Of a stretch of DNA of 64,000 nt, positions 48,435 through 58,875 are shown one piece after another; within the stretch, counting starts at the first letter, position 1; each line of letters opens with the position of its first letter. Source of the stretch: Paraniabella ginsengisoli (GTDB taxonomy: Bacteria; Bacteroidota; Bacteroidia; Chitinophagales; Chitinophagaceae); the NCBI RefSeq assembly GCF_022513635.1, contig NZ_JAKWBL010000001.1:868001-932000 (forward strand), in the 5' to 3' direction. A model generated the notes under the pieces. The model did not search any database and was not told where the DNA came from. It saw only the letters and a program-made list of their open reading frames with translations. A program made the translations under genes and the position numbers.

Positions 48435-49627
48435 ATGAATAACACAGAACCTCTAAATGACCTACATCATAAAATTGCAGATTTAATAAGGGCGGATAAT
48501 ATTTTCAGTTTGCTTAGTCAATCATCGTTGAAAAATGAAACGATGATTGATACAAACGGAGAAAGTTTGCTCTATATTATTTTAAATAATATGGGTGATT
48601 CTGTTTTTGTAAAAGATCAAGATAGCACTCTGCTGTTAGTTAATGATGCTTTTTGTAATATGTTCGAATTGTCGCGAGGGCAAATAATCGGTCAGAAATT
48701 ATTAGAAAATGTTTTGCCGCATGAAAAGGACTCCTTCCTGGAAATAGACAGGCATGTTCTGGCAACAGGTATAGAAAGTATTAAGGAAGAGTCTTTAACC
48801 CTCAGTAGTGGCGTTACCCGGATCATTTCAACACGTAAATCTAGGTTTTTCGATGCTAGCGGAAAAAGATTTCTTATTGGCGTTGTTCGCGATGTTACAG
48901 AGCAAAAAAAGCAGAGGATATTATAAAGAAAAGTGAAGCGCAGTTTAAGGAGCTTAATGCTACAAAAGATACGCTTTTATCTATCATTGCTCATGACTTG
49001 AGAAACCCGATTTATAACATCCAGTTATTATCGAAATTATTATTAGAACCCACGGAAAATCTAAATCAGGACGATGCAGGGGAGTATTTGGGACTGATAC
49101 ATACAACGGCTGAAAATACATTTTCGTTACTCGATAACCTTTTGGAGTGGACTAAATCCCAAACAGGGCAACTTGTTTATCGTCCACATAAGGTCAATCT
49201 GGCCCAGGTTATAAAAGACATAGTAATCTCATCTGATTCTATCGCACAAATAAAGGATATTGACCTGTCTTCAATCACTGTTCCCAACATGGAAATTTAT
49301 ACTGATGATAAAATATTAAAAACCATTTTGAGAAATCTGGTTTCTAATGCCATTAAATTTACAGGTGAAGGAGGTAAAGTAACGATCTTCACAATTATGG
49401 CCGAGGATTGGGTCGAAATAATTGTATCAGATAATGGTATTGGTATAAGTGAAAACAATCAGGAACATCTGTTTGGAAGTATGTCGTCCTTGTCCTCAAC
49501 TAATACAGGTTTTGGTCTGGTTATATGCAAAGAATTTGTAGAAAAACTTGGTGGCAGAATATGGGTTGAAAGTGTGCCTGGTAAAGGAAGCGACTTCAAA
49601 TTTACTTTACCTTTTAAACTAAGTTAA
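48435..49627 (+). CDS. PAS-domain sensor histidine kinase (frameshift)
   Basis: A PAS domain (LLYIILNNMGDSVFVKDQDS, LLLVNDAFCNMFELSRGQII, FLIGVVRDVTEQKK) is joined after a break near 48905 to a kinase core. The core has the H-box IIAHDLRNPIYNI, the N-box ILRNLVSNAIKFTGEGGKV, the G-box VSDNGIGISENN and GFGLVICKEFVEKLGGRIW. The H-box His is the phosphorylation site. No membrane helix is seen, so it is cytoplasmic. No response regulator is adjacent. About 397 aa. Confidence 0.92.
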
Positions 49628-49686
49628 TATCACAACTTAATGCTGTAAATCGCTGATATTTTCATCTTCTCTTCTGAAAGTAAAAT

Positions 49687-50768
49687 TTAATGGCTAAAGC
49701 TGGGATAACTAAGTTGCTTTAAATAAGCTACATGTGAAACAACAGCGTCTTTCACTTTCTTATATTCAATATACCCTACATTAAATTCTTCGCAGGTACT
49801 TTTAATGATCTTATTAATTTTGGGATAATGTATGTGTGAGATTTTAGGAAAAAGATGATGTTCTACCTGGAAGTTTAACCCGCCCATAAACCAGCAAGCT
49901 AACCTGTTTTTGGTAGCAAAATTGGCTGTTGTTTTTAACTGGTGTACAGCCCATTCATCATCGATCTTATTAGTTTCTATGTTTGGAACAGGAAAATGAG
50001 TATGCTCAACAGTATGTGCTAATTGAAATACGATGCTTAAAACAAAGCCGGCAAACAATCCGTAGCATACAAATCCAATTGCCCAAGTACCAACACCCAC
50101 AGTTATTATTGGAACAACAATAAATAACACAATATGCAATAGCTTAAATCCCCAAAAGGTAAGATGGTCTTTCGTTGTCATTTTCTTTAAAGGAATAGTT
50201 CCTACTTTTTTTGTGAAGTATTTTTTATAATCAGTAAAAAATATCCAAAACAGATAAAGTAGCGAGTAGGCAAACCAAAAATAAAGATGCTGATATTTAT
50301 GAAATTTATGGTATTTCTGTGTTTCACAAAGCCTTAAAAAGGTTTTGCGTCAATATCATCGTCAATGCCATCTATATTGGTATAAGCATGATGAATTACA
50401 TTATGTTTCATCTTCCACATAAAAGTGTTAGCCCCTAAAAAGTTTAATGAGGATGCCGCAATAGTATTTACCCAGGGTTTGCTGCTAAAACTTCCGTGCG
50501 CACCATCGTGCATTATATTAAAGCCAATTGCTGATGTGAAAAGGCTTAAGAGTAAACACTCAAATATAGCCCATCCGGCAGGTGGCGTAAAAAATACAAG
50601 GTGTACATATAAAGCGATAAACCCAACAACCAAGAACAAAGCTTTGGAATAAAGCCTTATATTGCCTGTGCCTGGTTTACCTTGCTGCTTAAAATAATCA
50701 TTAATACGCGTTTTTAAAACGGTATGAAATGATGGAGCGGGAGGCGTGGCAAACTTAGGTATTGACAT
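49687..50768 (-). CDS. Membrane fatty-acid desaturase (frameshift)
   Basis: An integral membrane di-iron desaturase with the three histidine boxes: FNIMHDGAHGSFSS, KMKHNVIHHAYTN and LNFQVEHHLFPKISHIHYP. The QxxHH form of the last box fits the front-end/acyl-lipid group. Hydrophobic segments flank the boxes. A T lost near 50336 breaks the frame; restoring it joins AKPFLRLCETQKYHKFHKY. About 360 aa. It inserts a double bond into acyl chains; the regio-specificity cannot be told from sequence. Confidence 0.92.
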
Positions 50769-50797
50769 TAAATTAAATTCGTTTGTTGTTTAGGTTG

Positions 50798-50826
50798 CAA
50801 AGGTAACCAATTACATCGGCGATCAA
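50798..50826 (-). promoter_or_regulatory. Promoter for the desaturase gene
   Basis: On the minus strand TTG (50824-50826), an 18-nt spacer and TACCTTTG (50798-50805) fit the Bacteroidota consensus. Transcription would start near 50791, about 23 nt before the ATG at 50768. Confidence 0.6.
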
Positions 50827-50853
50827 TGTAAAAAAGTGTAAAACTCTTAATAA

Positions 50854-51590
50854 TCAGGTTTCTTGTAAAATGAGGGCATCTAGGTTGTTAAGGCCAATAT
50901 GTTTTTGGCTCATATAAGCTTCGGCATATTTTACACCAATACGCTTCCCCATCATTCTCATTCTGGCCAAAAGGCTATCCTTAAAATCAGGAGTTGAGAT
51001 ATACGTTTGGGGTCCTTCGGCACCACTTTCGTTAGTGTGAAACTGGGTTGTGTATGCTTCTATTGCTTTCATTTTCAGATCAACAACATCGCTCACATCT
51101 ATAAGCAGTTGAGGCTCATGGTACCAATCCTGCATATATTGCAAAAAGTACCGTGGGCGCCACTTTTTTGGGTATTACCTTCGTCATCTTTCGTTTCTAT
51201 TTTAGCCAAACCGGATAAAAAGCAGGCGTCACTAATCAGGTTTCCCGCTCTTCCGTGATCGGGGTGGCGATCAATCAATACATTTCCTAAAATAATATCT
51301 GGCTGGTATTTGCGGATAGCTTTTACCAATAATAACTGATGTTCTTCATCATTTTTAAAGAAACCATCCCTCATTTTCAGGTTTTTCCGAGCGGAAACTC
51401 CCAATATTTTGGCGGCAGCTGCAGCCTCAGCATACCTGGTTTCAATAGTTCCCCTAGTTCCTAATTCTCCTTGGGTGAGGTCAATTATTCCGGCTTTTTT
51501 GCCGTTCTGAATTTCTTTTATTAAGGTGCCGGCACAGCCCAGTTCTACATCATCGGGATGTACACCAATTGCGAGTATGTCAAGTTTCAT
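50854..51590 (-). CDS. bshB1: Bacillithiol biosynthesis deacetylase BshB1 (frameshift)
   Basis: A PIG-L/LmbE-type zinc deacetylase that removes acetate from GlcNAc-malate in bacillithiol synthesis. Motifs: ILAIGVHPDDVELGCAGTL (zinc ligands HPDD), LTQGELGTRG, VLIDRHPDHGRAGNLISDAC and, after a break near 51150, RYFLQYMQDWYHEPQLLIDV and YTTQFHTNESGAEGPQTYIS, which are characteristic of BshB1. About 245 aa. TATATTTG lies about 33 bp upstream on the minus strand (51624-51631). Confidence 0.94.
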
Positions 51591-51760
51591 GTATGTGTTT
51601 TACCTGAATATTGGTACAAAGAACAAATATAATTTGCAAAAAGTTTAAGTGCTGCCATAATCATTTTAAGACCCTTTTCAGCATTTTGTCGAATATTTCC
51701 GTTGATTCATCGAAATAGGCGTCATTTTTAAATTACGCAAGCTTTATTTACAAAAAAATT

Positions 51761-53252
51761 ATGAACGTAAAATATTTGCCCTTTTCATTTATAGTTCTCT
51801 TTTTACCAATTTTCTGTTTGGCGCAGACAATTCCCCAAAAATATGAAAAAGTATGATGCCAATGTGATGGATGGATTTGCGATTTTGACTTCAAAAAAAC
51901 GGCCACCGAGAAAATTGTAATAGATGCGAATGGAGCAGAAATAATCGCATTTGATAAGAAAAAGCCCTTGATTTTTGAAATGAATAATGGAAAACTACTT
52001 TACGCAAATAATGTTAAAGGCTTTAATGACGGGGAGGCTTTATCTCTGCTGAATATTTTGATGTTGAAGTAATCGATTTGGCTACACGGCAAATAGAAAA
52101 AAGGATTTTACTGTTTTGGCTCATTATTATGATAATGCAAATTTTGTAATTGTAAAGTCAAACAACCTGTTGGGCGCACTCGATAAAAATAATGCACTTA
52201 TTGTACCTCAAGAATTTTCTAATATAATGCCATTAGACGCTAATGGTAAACACTATCTGTTTTTAACAACGAATAAAGAATACTTTATTGCAGATAGTCT
52301 TGGCAAAAATATACTCCCTAAAAATTTTGTATATACTAAGCAGGAACCTACGGTTGATTTTGTAAAAGACAACACAATTTTAGGATCTTTTGACGGCAGT
52401 AATTTTGGCATTTATAACTTCATTGATAAAACAGAAATAGTTCCTTTTGAATTTGAGGAGGCCGGCTTTGTGAAAAATGAGTATTACCGGGTAAAGAAAA
52501 ACGGTGTTTACGGTTTGTACGGTAGTAAGGAGCATAAAATGCTATTACCTTTTGAACAAGGAGCTACTTATGTAAACACCGTTTTTAACACTAATGATAA
52601 ATTATTTATTGTTTTTGAAAAAGAAATTGGCGGAAAAGGAAAGACGAATATTTATGAGGATGGTAAACTACTGTTTGAAGAGCGCTACGCAGTTAAAAGT
52701 ATTGATTATGGTTTTGATTTTCCTTTTATCACCGGCCGCATTGATGATGACACACACTTTGTTTATGATTGCAATGCCCGCCGGATGATTATGTACGGAT
52801 TGCCGTATATACAAAATTTTAACGAAATATATTATTTAGATGAACAGAAGGAGCATATTGTTATTCCAGCTATAATTGATCCTGAAAAAGTTAACGGGCG
52901 TAAAATTCCCTATATAATGCTGGCCAATACAAAGGGGGAAATAGTTGCAGGTTTTCAGGCACAACAAAAATTCAGGAGGGTTGATCTTTCGGGCAGTAGC
53001 AAACCTATTTTTCTATGCGCACACAACAATAATGTTGGAGAATCTTTTACTGATATAAGGTTCAACTCTCAGGAAATAATTGCAAGTGTTCCCACAAATA
53101 CATCAGATGTGAACAATGTGAAAATTGTTGATAATCGCATTGTATTATTATTAGAAGCAGGCAGGCCGTTTGAAATAAAAGCTAAAGGAACAGTGAGCGG
53201 AGGGAAGATTTTAATAGATGCGGACGGTAATATTGATTATTCAACGCCGTAA
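51761..53252 (+). CDS. Secreted WG-repeat-like hypothetical protein (several frameshifts)
   Basis: The signal peptide is MNVKYLPFSFIVLFLPIFC-LAQ. The body repeats short units of the kind IIAFDKKKPLIFEMNNGKL, LLGALDKNNALIVPQEFSNI, TEIVPFEFEEAGFVKNEYYR and YGLYGSKEHKMLLPFEQG, similar in spirit to WG beta repeats. At least four corrections are needed between 51840 and 52115; the part after 52116 is open. About 497 aa in total. I would not assign a function. The family call is tentative. Confidence 0.55.
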
Positions 53253-53372
53253 TGGTAATATAAAATCACTTCTGCCAAATTGAGAAAAGGAAGAGAAAGG
53301 TTCAGAACTTTCGACTTCCTTTTATATTACAAATTCAGAAGGAGTATTTTAACAATACAATTGATTATAGTG

Positions 53373-54634
53373 TTATATACCAATCTCTATTTGTATCATT
53401 CCGTTTAACCGGTTTTCGAAGGGATCATCTAACTCTTCTGAATTTCCGATGCGATCATCAAGTCCCAGATACCCTTGTATTTTAAATTTATGTTTATTAA
53501 AATAATGGGAGTAACCAATTGCCTTTGTTCTTAATAAATATTGATAAGGAGCCAGATCGTCGTGTGGCTTTACCTGGGTGTAACGTGCTACTATTTCATC
53601 TTTCTTAGAGACCATTTTACTTCCTTGTAAATTGATAGCCGTACCTGCTGGCATAGTTAAAAAAATAAGTCTGTCGTCAGGCCTTGAACTAAAATCTGTA
53701 ACTGAAAAATCATCAACTTTTCTGTCATAATATTCTCCCAGAAATGCCCAGCCATTGTATTTAAATACACCATCAACCATTATTGTTCGGATATTAGCGG
53801 ACAATTTTTCATCCTCATCATAAGCGCTCACCATTGGTTTACCCAACTGGCCGCCCGTTCTGGTTGTTTTGAAATTTTTTGTATAAGTGAACCCAAGCGA
53901 AACTTTTGGAGTTTCTTCAAAATCAAGATCTCCTTCGAAATAGTCACCTTTGTTTTTGAAATAACCAAAGGGCATGTATTCTACACGCCGGTATAGGCAA
54001 GCCCATCATCAGTTTTAAGTTGGCCACGGCCTTCTCCTGTAGAAATAGCGGTACGTAATTGTATCACATGTTTCTTTATTTCAAAATCACGGTCCACAAA
54101 AATCCCAAAGTCCCGGTCAACGGTAAATTCTCCATTAGCAATAGAACGATCAGGCATTTGTAACTCGCCAGATGAATTGACACGCTCACGATTTCCGGGT
54201 AGTTTAGTTTGGCCCATACCGAATGACCAAAAGCTGTTAGGCTTATAATAAAAAACGGCATCCCGAACAATTTGCGGTGCACCACTTTCCAGGTCCATAT
54301 CGCGGTTGGCAAAACTTAGCTGTATTTTATACTCAAGTTTAGGTGAAAGTAAATGGCCTTCAAATCTTAAACGCATCCTTCTTACAATAGCTTCAAAGCC
54401 TGGTTCATTCTCATCGTCCAACCTGCTAAAATAGCCCGCTCTTAGCTGGGTTCTAAATCGAAAGTTTAAAAGGAAATTTTCACCTTTTTTAAACTGTAAG
54501 CCTTTATCATTGAATTCAACCGTCGTTTTTTCTTTTGCAATACTATCGGTAGAGGTATCCTGAGCGTTGGCGCAAGTTGCAAAAAGCACACTAAGTCCTA
54601 ATATTATCTTTTTATTAAAAATCATCGTGCGCAA
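53373..54634 (-). CDS. Phosphate-selective-porin-like outer-membrane porin (frameshift)
   Basis: The signal peptide is KKIILGLSVLFATCANAQ. The barrel begins NDKGLQFKKGENFLLNFRFR, continues FEAIVRRMRLRFEGHLLSPK and FSFGMGQTKLPGNRERVNSS, and ends LNGMIQIEIGI; this matches OprP/OprO-type porins common in Bacteroidota. A base lost near 53985 splits the gene; restoring it reads LAYTGRVEYMPFGYFKNKGD. About 420 aa. The transported ligand is unknown. Confidence 0.88.
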
Positions 54635-54837
54635 AGAAACGAAGAAATACTGATTTTGAATATAAGTGCTCTGCTACTTGTTATATTGTTGTAATATTCA
54701 CTATGTATTTGAGTTATAACATTTTCGTTTAAGAAAGCTGATATAATTAAAAAAATGTTTTCTAAACAAATTGAAAAAGAGCTGCTAATTTTACTGTATT
54801 ATCCTTACAGGGATCGTTTTATAGCCCAATACTACCA

Positions 54838-57038
54838 ATGCTACACAAAACCAAATTACGGCTGAAGCAACATGCTGAAAAAAGTCTCGAAATTTTAAAC
54901 AGATCATCTCTGGGTGCCTTGGTAGCTGCCATGGTAGCCGCGCTTATTTGCATTTTATATTTGGGAAGTGTTATAAGAACCGGATTACCTTTTATTATTG
55001 ATCTGATCATTGTAATACTAAGCTCTTTATTATTAACAGTATTGATTTTTGGCTTATCGTACTATTTATACAGGTTTATACGTAAGGTTAACAAGTATAT
55101 TATTATTGCTATAATCGGAACTTTTGTGCTAACGGCTATATTGCCGGATGAAAAGTTTAATCGACCTTTTTTTTTTTTAGAACTGATTTGCGGTATTCTG
55201 ATTGGCATTGGCCTTAATAGAAGAGCCAGCGGAAAAGAGCGGCTGGTTTTGCTTTTTTGGCAGTTAGTATTAATGTCGTAATATTTTTAATGCTATTTAG
55301 CAAAGGTGTTAATCATGCTGTGCCGGTGTCGGAAAAATACTGGCAACAAAATATACCTGTTCCGCAGAAAGCAGAGGACCCGATGCAAAAACGAATTTAC
55401 AAAGTGGCGCGGATGTTTTATGGTTCGGGTACAGATAAGCAACGCGCTGAATACAGTAAGAATATATCATTGAAGACAGATCCTGTTGACGGTTCAGCAT
55501 TTCTTCAACCTTTATCGGCAGTAAAATCTTACCTAAGAAAATCTTACTGGGGATTTGGCACAGAGAATTTACCCCTTAATGGCAGCGTATGGTATCCCGA
55601 ACAAAAAGGCAATTTTCCGCTGGTGGTATTTGTGCATGGAAATCATTTAATGTCGGATTACTCAGACCAGGGTTATGAATATATGGGAGAGTTACTGGCG
55701 AGTAAAGGCTTTATCGTAGTATCTATTGATGAGAACTTTTTGAATGAAAGCTGGTTTGATGATTTTTGGTTTGGCGAAATGAATACACGCGCCTGGCTTA
55801 TTTTAAAGCATCTGGAATATTGGCGAAAATGGAACAATACTCAGGGAAACCCATTTCAGGGAAAGGTAGACATGAACAATATTTGTTTAGTTGGTCATTC
55901 AAGAGGAGCTGACGCAGTTGCAATTGCTCTGGCTTTAAACAAAATGGACAGGTACCCATTTAATGGAAGCATCAGTTTTAATTTTAATTTTTCTATCAAA
56001 AGCATTGTTCAGATTGCACCTGCCGGTAGACAGGCCAAGGGGATTGAATTTCCTTTAAAACTTAAGAATGTAAATTATTTGCTTCTTCATGGAAGCCATG
56101 ACCAGGACGTTTATTATTGTGCCGGTGTAAAAATGTATAACCGCATTAAGTTTGATTCATCTCAAAATTATCTGAAAGCAATATTATACATATATAAGGC
56201 AAATCACGGACAGTTTAATACTGCATGGGGAGTAAAGGATAAAAGATTCCCCAACCAGTATTTTGTAAATTCAGCAACATTGCTAAACGGAGAGGATCAA
56301 CGAAAGATTGCGGATATTTACATTTCTGCGTTTTTACATGCTACACTTCAAGGGCAGAAACAATATATTCCTTTATTGAAAGATTGTAGAAATGGCTTCG
56401 ACTTCTTACCCAAAAATTATTACATTAATCAGTACGAAGACAATTCATTTAAATACTTTGCCGATTTTGAGGAAGACCAGGATCTGCTAACGGCCAGTTT
56501 GCCAGGCTGTTCAATAGAAACAACAGGACTAAAAAAATGGTCGGAAAAGGTATTGCCGCTTAGAAATGGTGAAGAGTTTGGGCAGGAAAACGTTGGCGCA
56601 TTTCTGGAGTGGGCATATAAGAAAAATAATAAGCGTTATCCTTATTATGCGGTAAATGTATCAGACACTGCATTAAATAGATCTTCATTAAACACTGCAA
56701 AAGGACTTTTCTTTTTTGTTAGCAATAACAGTGACCAAATTAATCAGGTTAATTTTTCTATTCAGATAAAAACGAAAAATTGTGTGGTGACGAAAACACT
56801 TACTGATTTTTATGTAATGGCGCCGTTGTTAAAAACAGAACTTGCCAAATGGAACTACCTGCCTGACCTTAGAAAGAATATGCCAGTTGAAAGGGTTTTA
56901 CAATTTGTACAGTTGCCTTTTTCGACCTTCAAAAATATTGATCCCCACTTTGAGCCAGATCAAATACAACAGATCAGATTCATATTTGACAAACAACCAG
57001 AAGGGGCGATCATTGTTGATCGTATTGGATTTAATTAA
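54838..57038 (+). CDS. Membrane-anchored alpha/beta hydrolase (frameshift)
   Basis: The N-terminal 150 residues hold four or five membrane helices (AAMVAALICILYLGSVI, IIVILSSLLLTVLIFGLSYY, YIIIAIIGTFVLTAILP). After a break near 55255 (a T lost) a hydrolase domain follows: LVVFVHGNHLMSDYSDQGY (oxyanion region), the nucleophile elbow LVGHSRGADAVAIAL, LLLHGSHDQDVYY with the probable acid and KANHGQFN with the probable His. A further 200-residue beta-rich tail ends the protein. About 733 aa. It resembles dienelactone/chlorophyllase-type hydrolases. The substrate is unknown. Confidence 0.8.
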
Positions 57039-57184
57039 TGAAGCATCTAATTCCTTTACTTGTTGCAATTTATTTTGACAGAAAGAGAAAAATAACAGCC
57101 CCATAAATGCGGTATTTTTTGATATAATCAAACGATTTACTTTTAGATGTTACAGAGATTATATCATCTAAGCACCCAAAAGTT

Positions 57185-57712
57185 ATGGCAAAATTTACAG
57201 TGAATCCAACGAGGTTTGATCCGTATAAAAATTTAAAGTTCCGTGTAAAATGGGATGGAAAATATGTCGCAGGTGTAAGCAAAATAAGCGGACTTACTAA
57301 AATAACGGAAGTTGTAGAATTCAGAGATGGCGGAGAACCCAATAATGTAAGAAAAAGTCCTGGCAAAACTGATTATGCGCCGATCATCCTGGAAAGGGGT
57401 GTAACACATGATCTGGAGTTTGAGCGATGGGCTAATAAGGTTTGGAATCTCGGCTCAGGATTAGGCGCTGAAGTTTCTTTAAAAGATTTCAGAAAGGATA
57501 TACTTATTGAACTATATAACGAAGCAGGGCAACTGGTAATCGTTTATAAAATATACAGATGCTGGGTTTCAGAGTATCAGGCATTGCCAGATTTAGACGC
57601 TAATTCCACAAGTGTTGCAATAGAACATATTAAAATTGAAAACGAAGGCTGGGTAAGGGATTACGACATTCAGGAACCGGCTGAGCCAAGTTTTATAAAT
57701 CCGCTGAAATAA
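57185..57712 (+). CDS. gp19-like contractile-tail / injection-system tube protein
   Basis: 175 aa, intact. NPTRFDPYKNLKFRVKWDGK, VAGVSKISGLTKITEVVEFR, IILERGVTHDLEFERWANKV and AIEHIKIENEGWVRDYDIQE match the T4 gp19 tail-tube family used by phages and contractile injection systems. No sheath, baseplate or spike gene is seen within the window, and its neighbours are a hydrolase and a metallopeptidase. It may be a domesticated single gene or the remnant of a tail cluster. Confidence 0.88.
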   Translation: MAKFTVNPTRFDPYKNLKFRVKWDGKYVAGVSKISGLTKITEVVEFRDGGEPNNVRKSPGKTDYAPIILERGVTHDLEFERWANKVWNLGSGLGAEVSLKDFRKDILIELYNEAGQLVIVYKIYRCWVSEYQALPDLDANSTSVAIEHIKIENEGWVRDYDIQEPAEPSFINPLK

Positions 57713-57723
57713 GATATGATGAT

Positions 57724-58849
57724 TCACTTTACCGTTTCCTGCAATTTCAATAAAGCTGGTATATTGTTAGATGCATCAACAAATCCTTGAATTAAGTTGG
57801 GATAGAACGATTCTAGCGTAGGATATTTTTTTCTATTGTTGTTATACTCAGCAATGAGTTCGACAAATGCCGGCATCCACAGAAATGATTTTTCTATTTC
57901 TTTATTTATTGCTAAATCTATTTCGCTTTGTGAAGCGTGATGATCTTTTAAATATTGTATGGCACAGGCTCTTACTATTGTTTCATTAACTAAAGGCTGC
58001 CAACTCGCATAAGTGTTTTTTGCATTTGCTCAGACGTGATTCCAAACAGTTTTTTCGCACTGACGACGAGTTTTTCATTATTTATATTTTTGTCAAGTAA
58101 AGGATTAACAAAAGAGTGATTAAACTCGTGTGTGAGGAGTTGTTCAACATCATTTGAATTAAAAGTTGGATAACCCGAACTGTCGAATTGAGAACTGCCT
58201 ATAATTGAGTACACGTCTAATAGGCTATTAACAGGTAATGCTCTCACACCGTAATTCGCCCTACCGTTGGAAAATCCTATAATGATATTAAAATTTTCCA
58301 AAGGTGGAGTTCCGTAAAATGCGGTGTACCATTTTTGATCGAAACTGATCATGGCAGTTTTAAATAATTGAATACCTCTATTATAGTATTCTTGATTTTC
58401 TTTAAAAAAACTGAAGAGTTTGATTTAATGTAAAAGTCATTCAGTAAATGAACATACTTCTTTGCATTTTTTAGACTCCATCGCGAATCCAAATGATTCT
58501 GGCTGTATTCCATAAAAGAAAATTTATTGCCGCTGTATTTTAAATGTACAGCCAATGACATCGGGCCATCAAATCCCATACCTGTCTCAATTCTCAGCTT
58601 TTTCGCAAACTGAATTAATTCATGATCCTTATAATGGTCGTAATGATCATGAATCCGATTTATATAGTTTGTCGCATTAGGCATATTGTATTCGTCATAG
58701 CTTGCCAAGCGTAATACAATGCTGATCAATTCTACACGTATGTCAAACCTGGGTTGTAATGATTGGTTCTCTGGAATTATTTTTTTGCTCTCCCCAGAAC
58801 TGCAAGCGATCAGCAAAGACAAATAAATAATACAAAAGAACTGATTCAT
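57724..58849 (-). CDS. DUF4932-like zinc metallopeptidase lipoprotein (two frameshifts)
   Basis: The lipoprotein signal is CIIYLSLLIACSSGE. Residues include FDIRVELISIVLRLASYDEY, GFDGPMSLAVHLKYSGN, WYTAFYGTPPLENFNIIIGF and the putative zinc site LLTHEFNHSFVNPL (HEFNH), the layout of DUF4932 proteins. After corrections near 58350 and 58018 it continues NTYASWQPLVNETIVRACAI and ends LLKLQETVK at 57724. About 374 aa. Surface or periplasmic; substrate unknown. Confidence 0.75.
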
Positions 58850-58875
58850 AGGTGACTTTTAGTGCGTTTTAAAAC

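Noticed and set aside
57185..57712. Prophage region
   Set aside because: Only one tail-type gene is present; no capsid, terminase, integrase or lysis genes nearby. The holin-like gene at 43137 belongs to a housekeeping trio.
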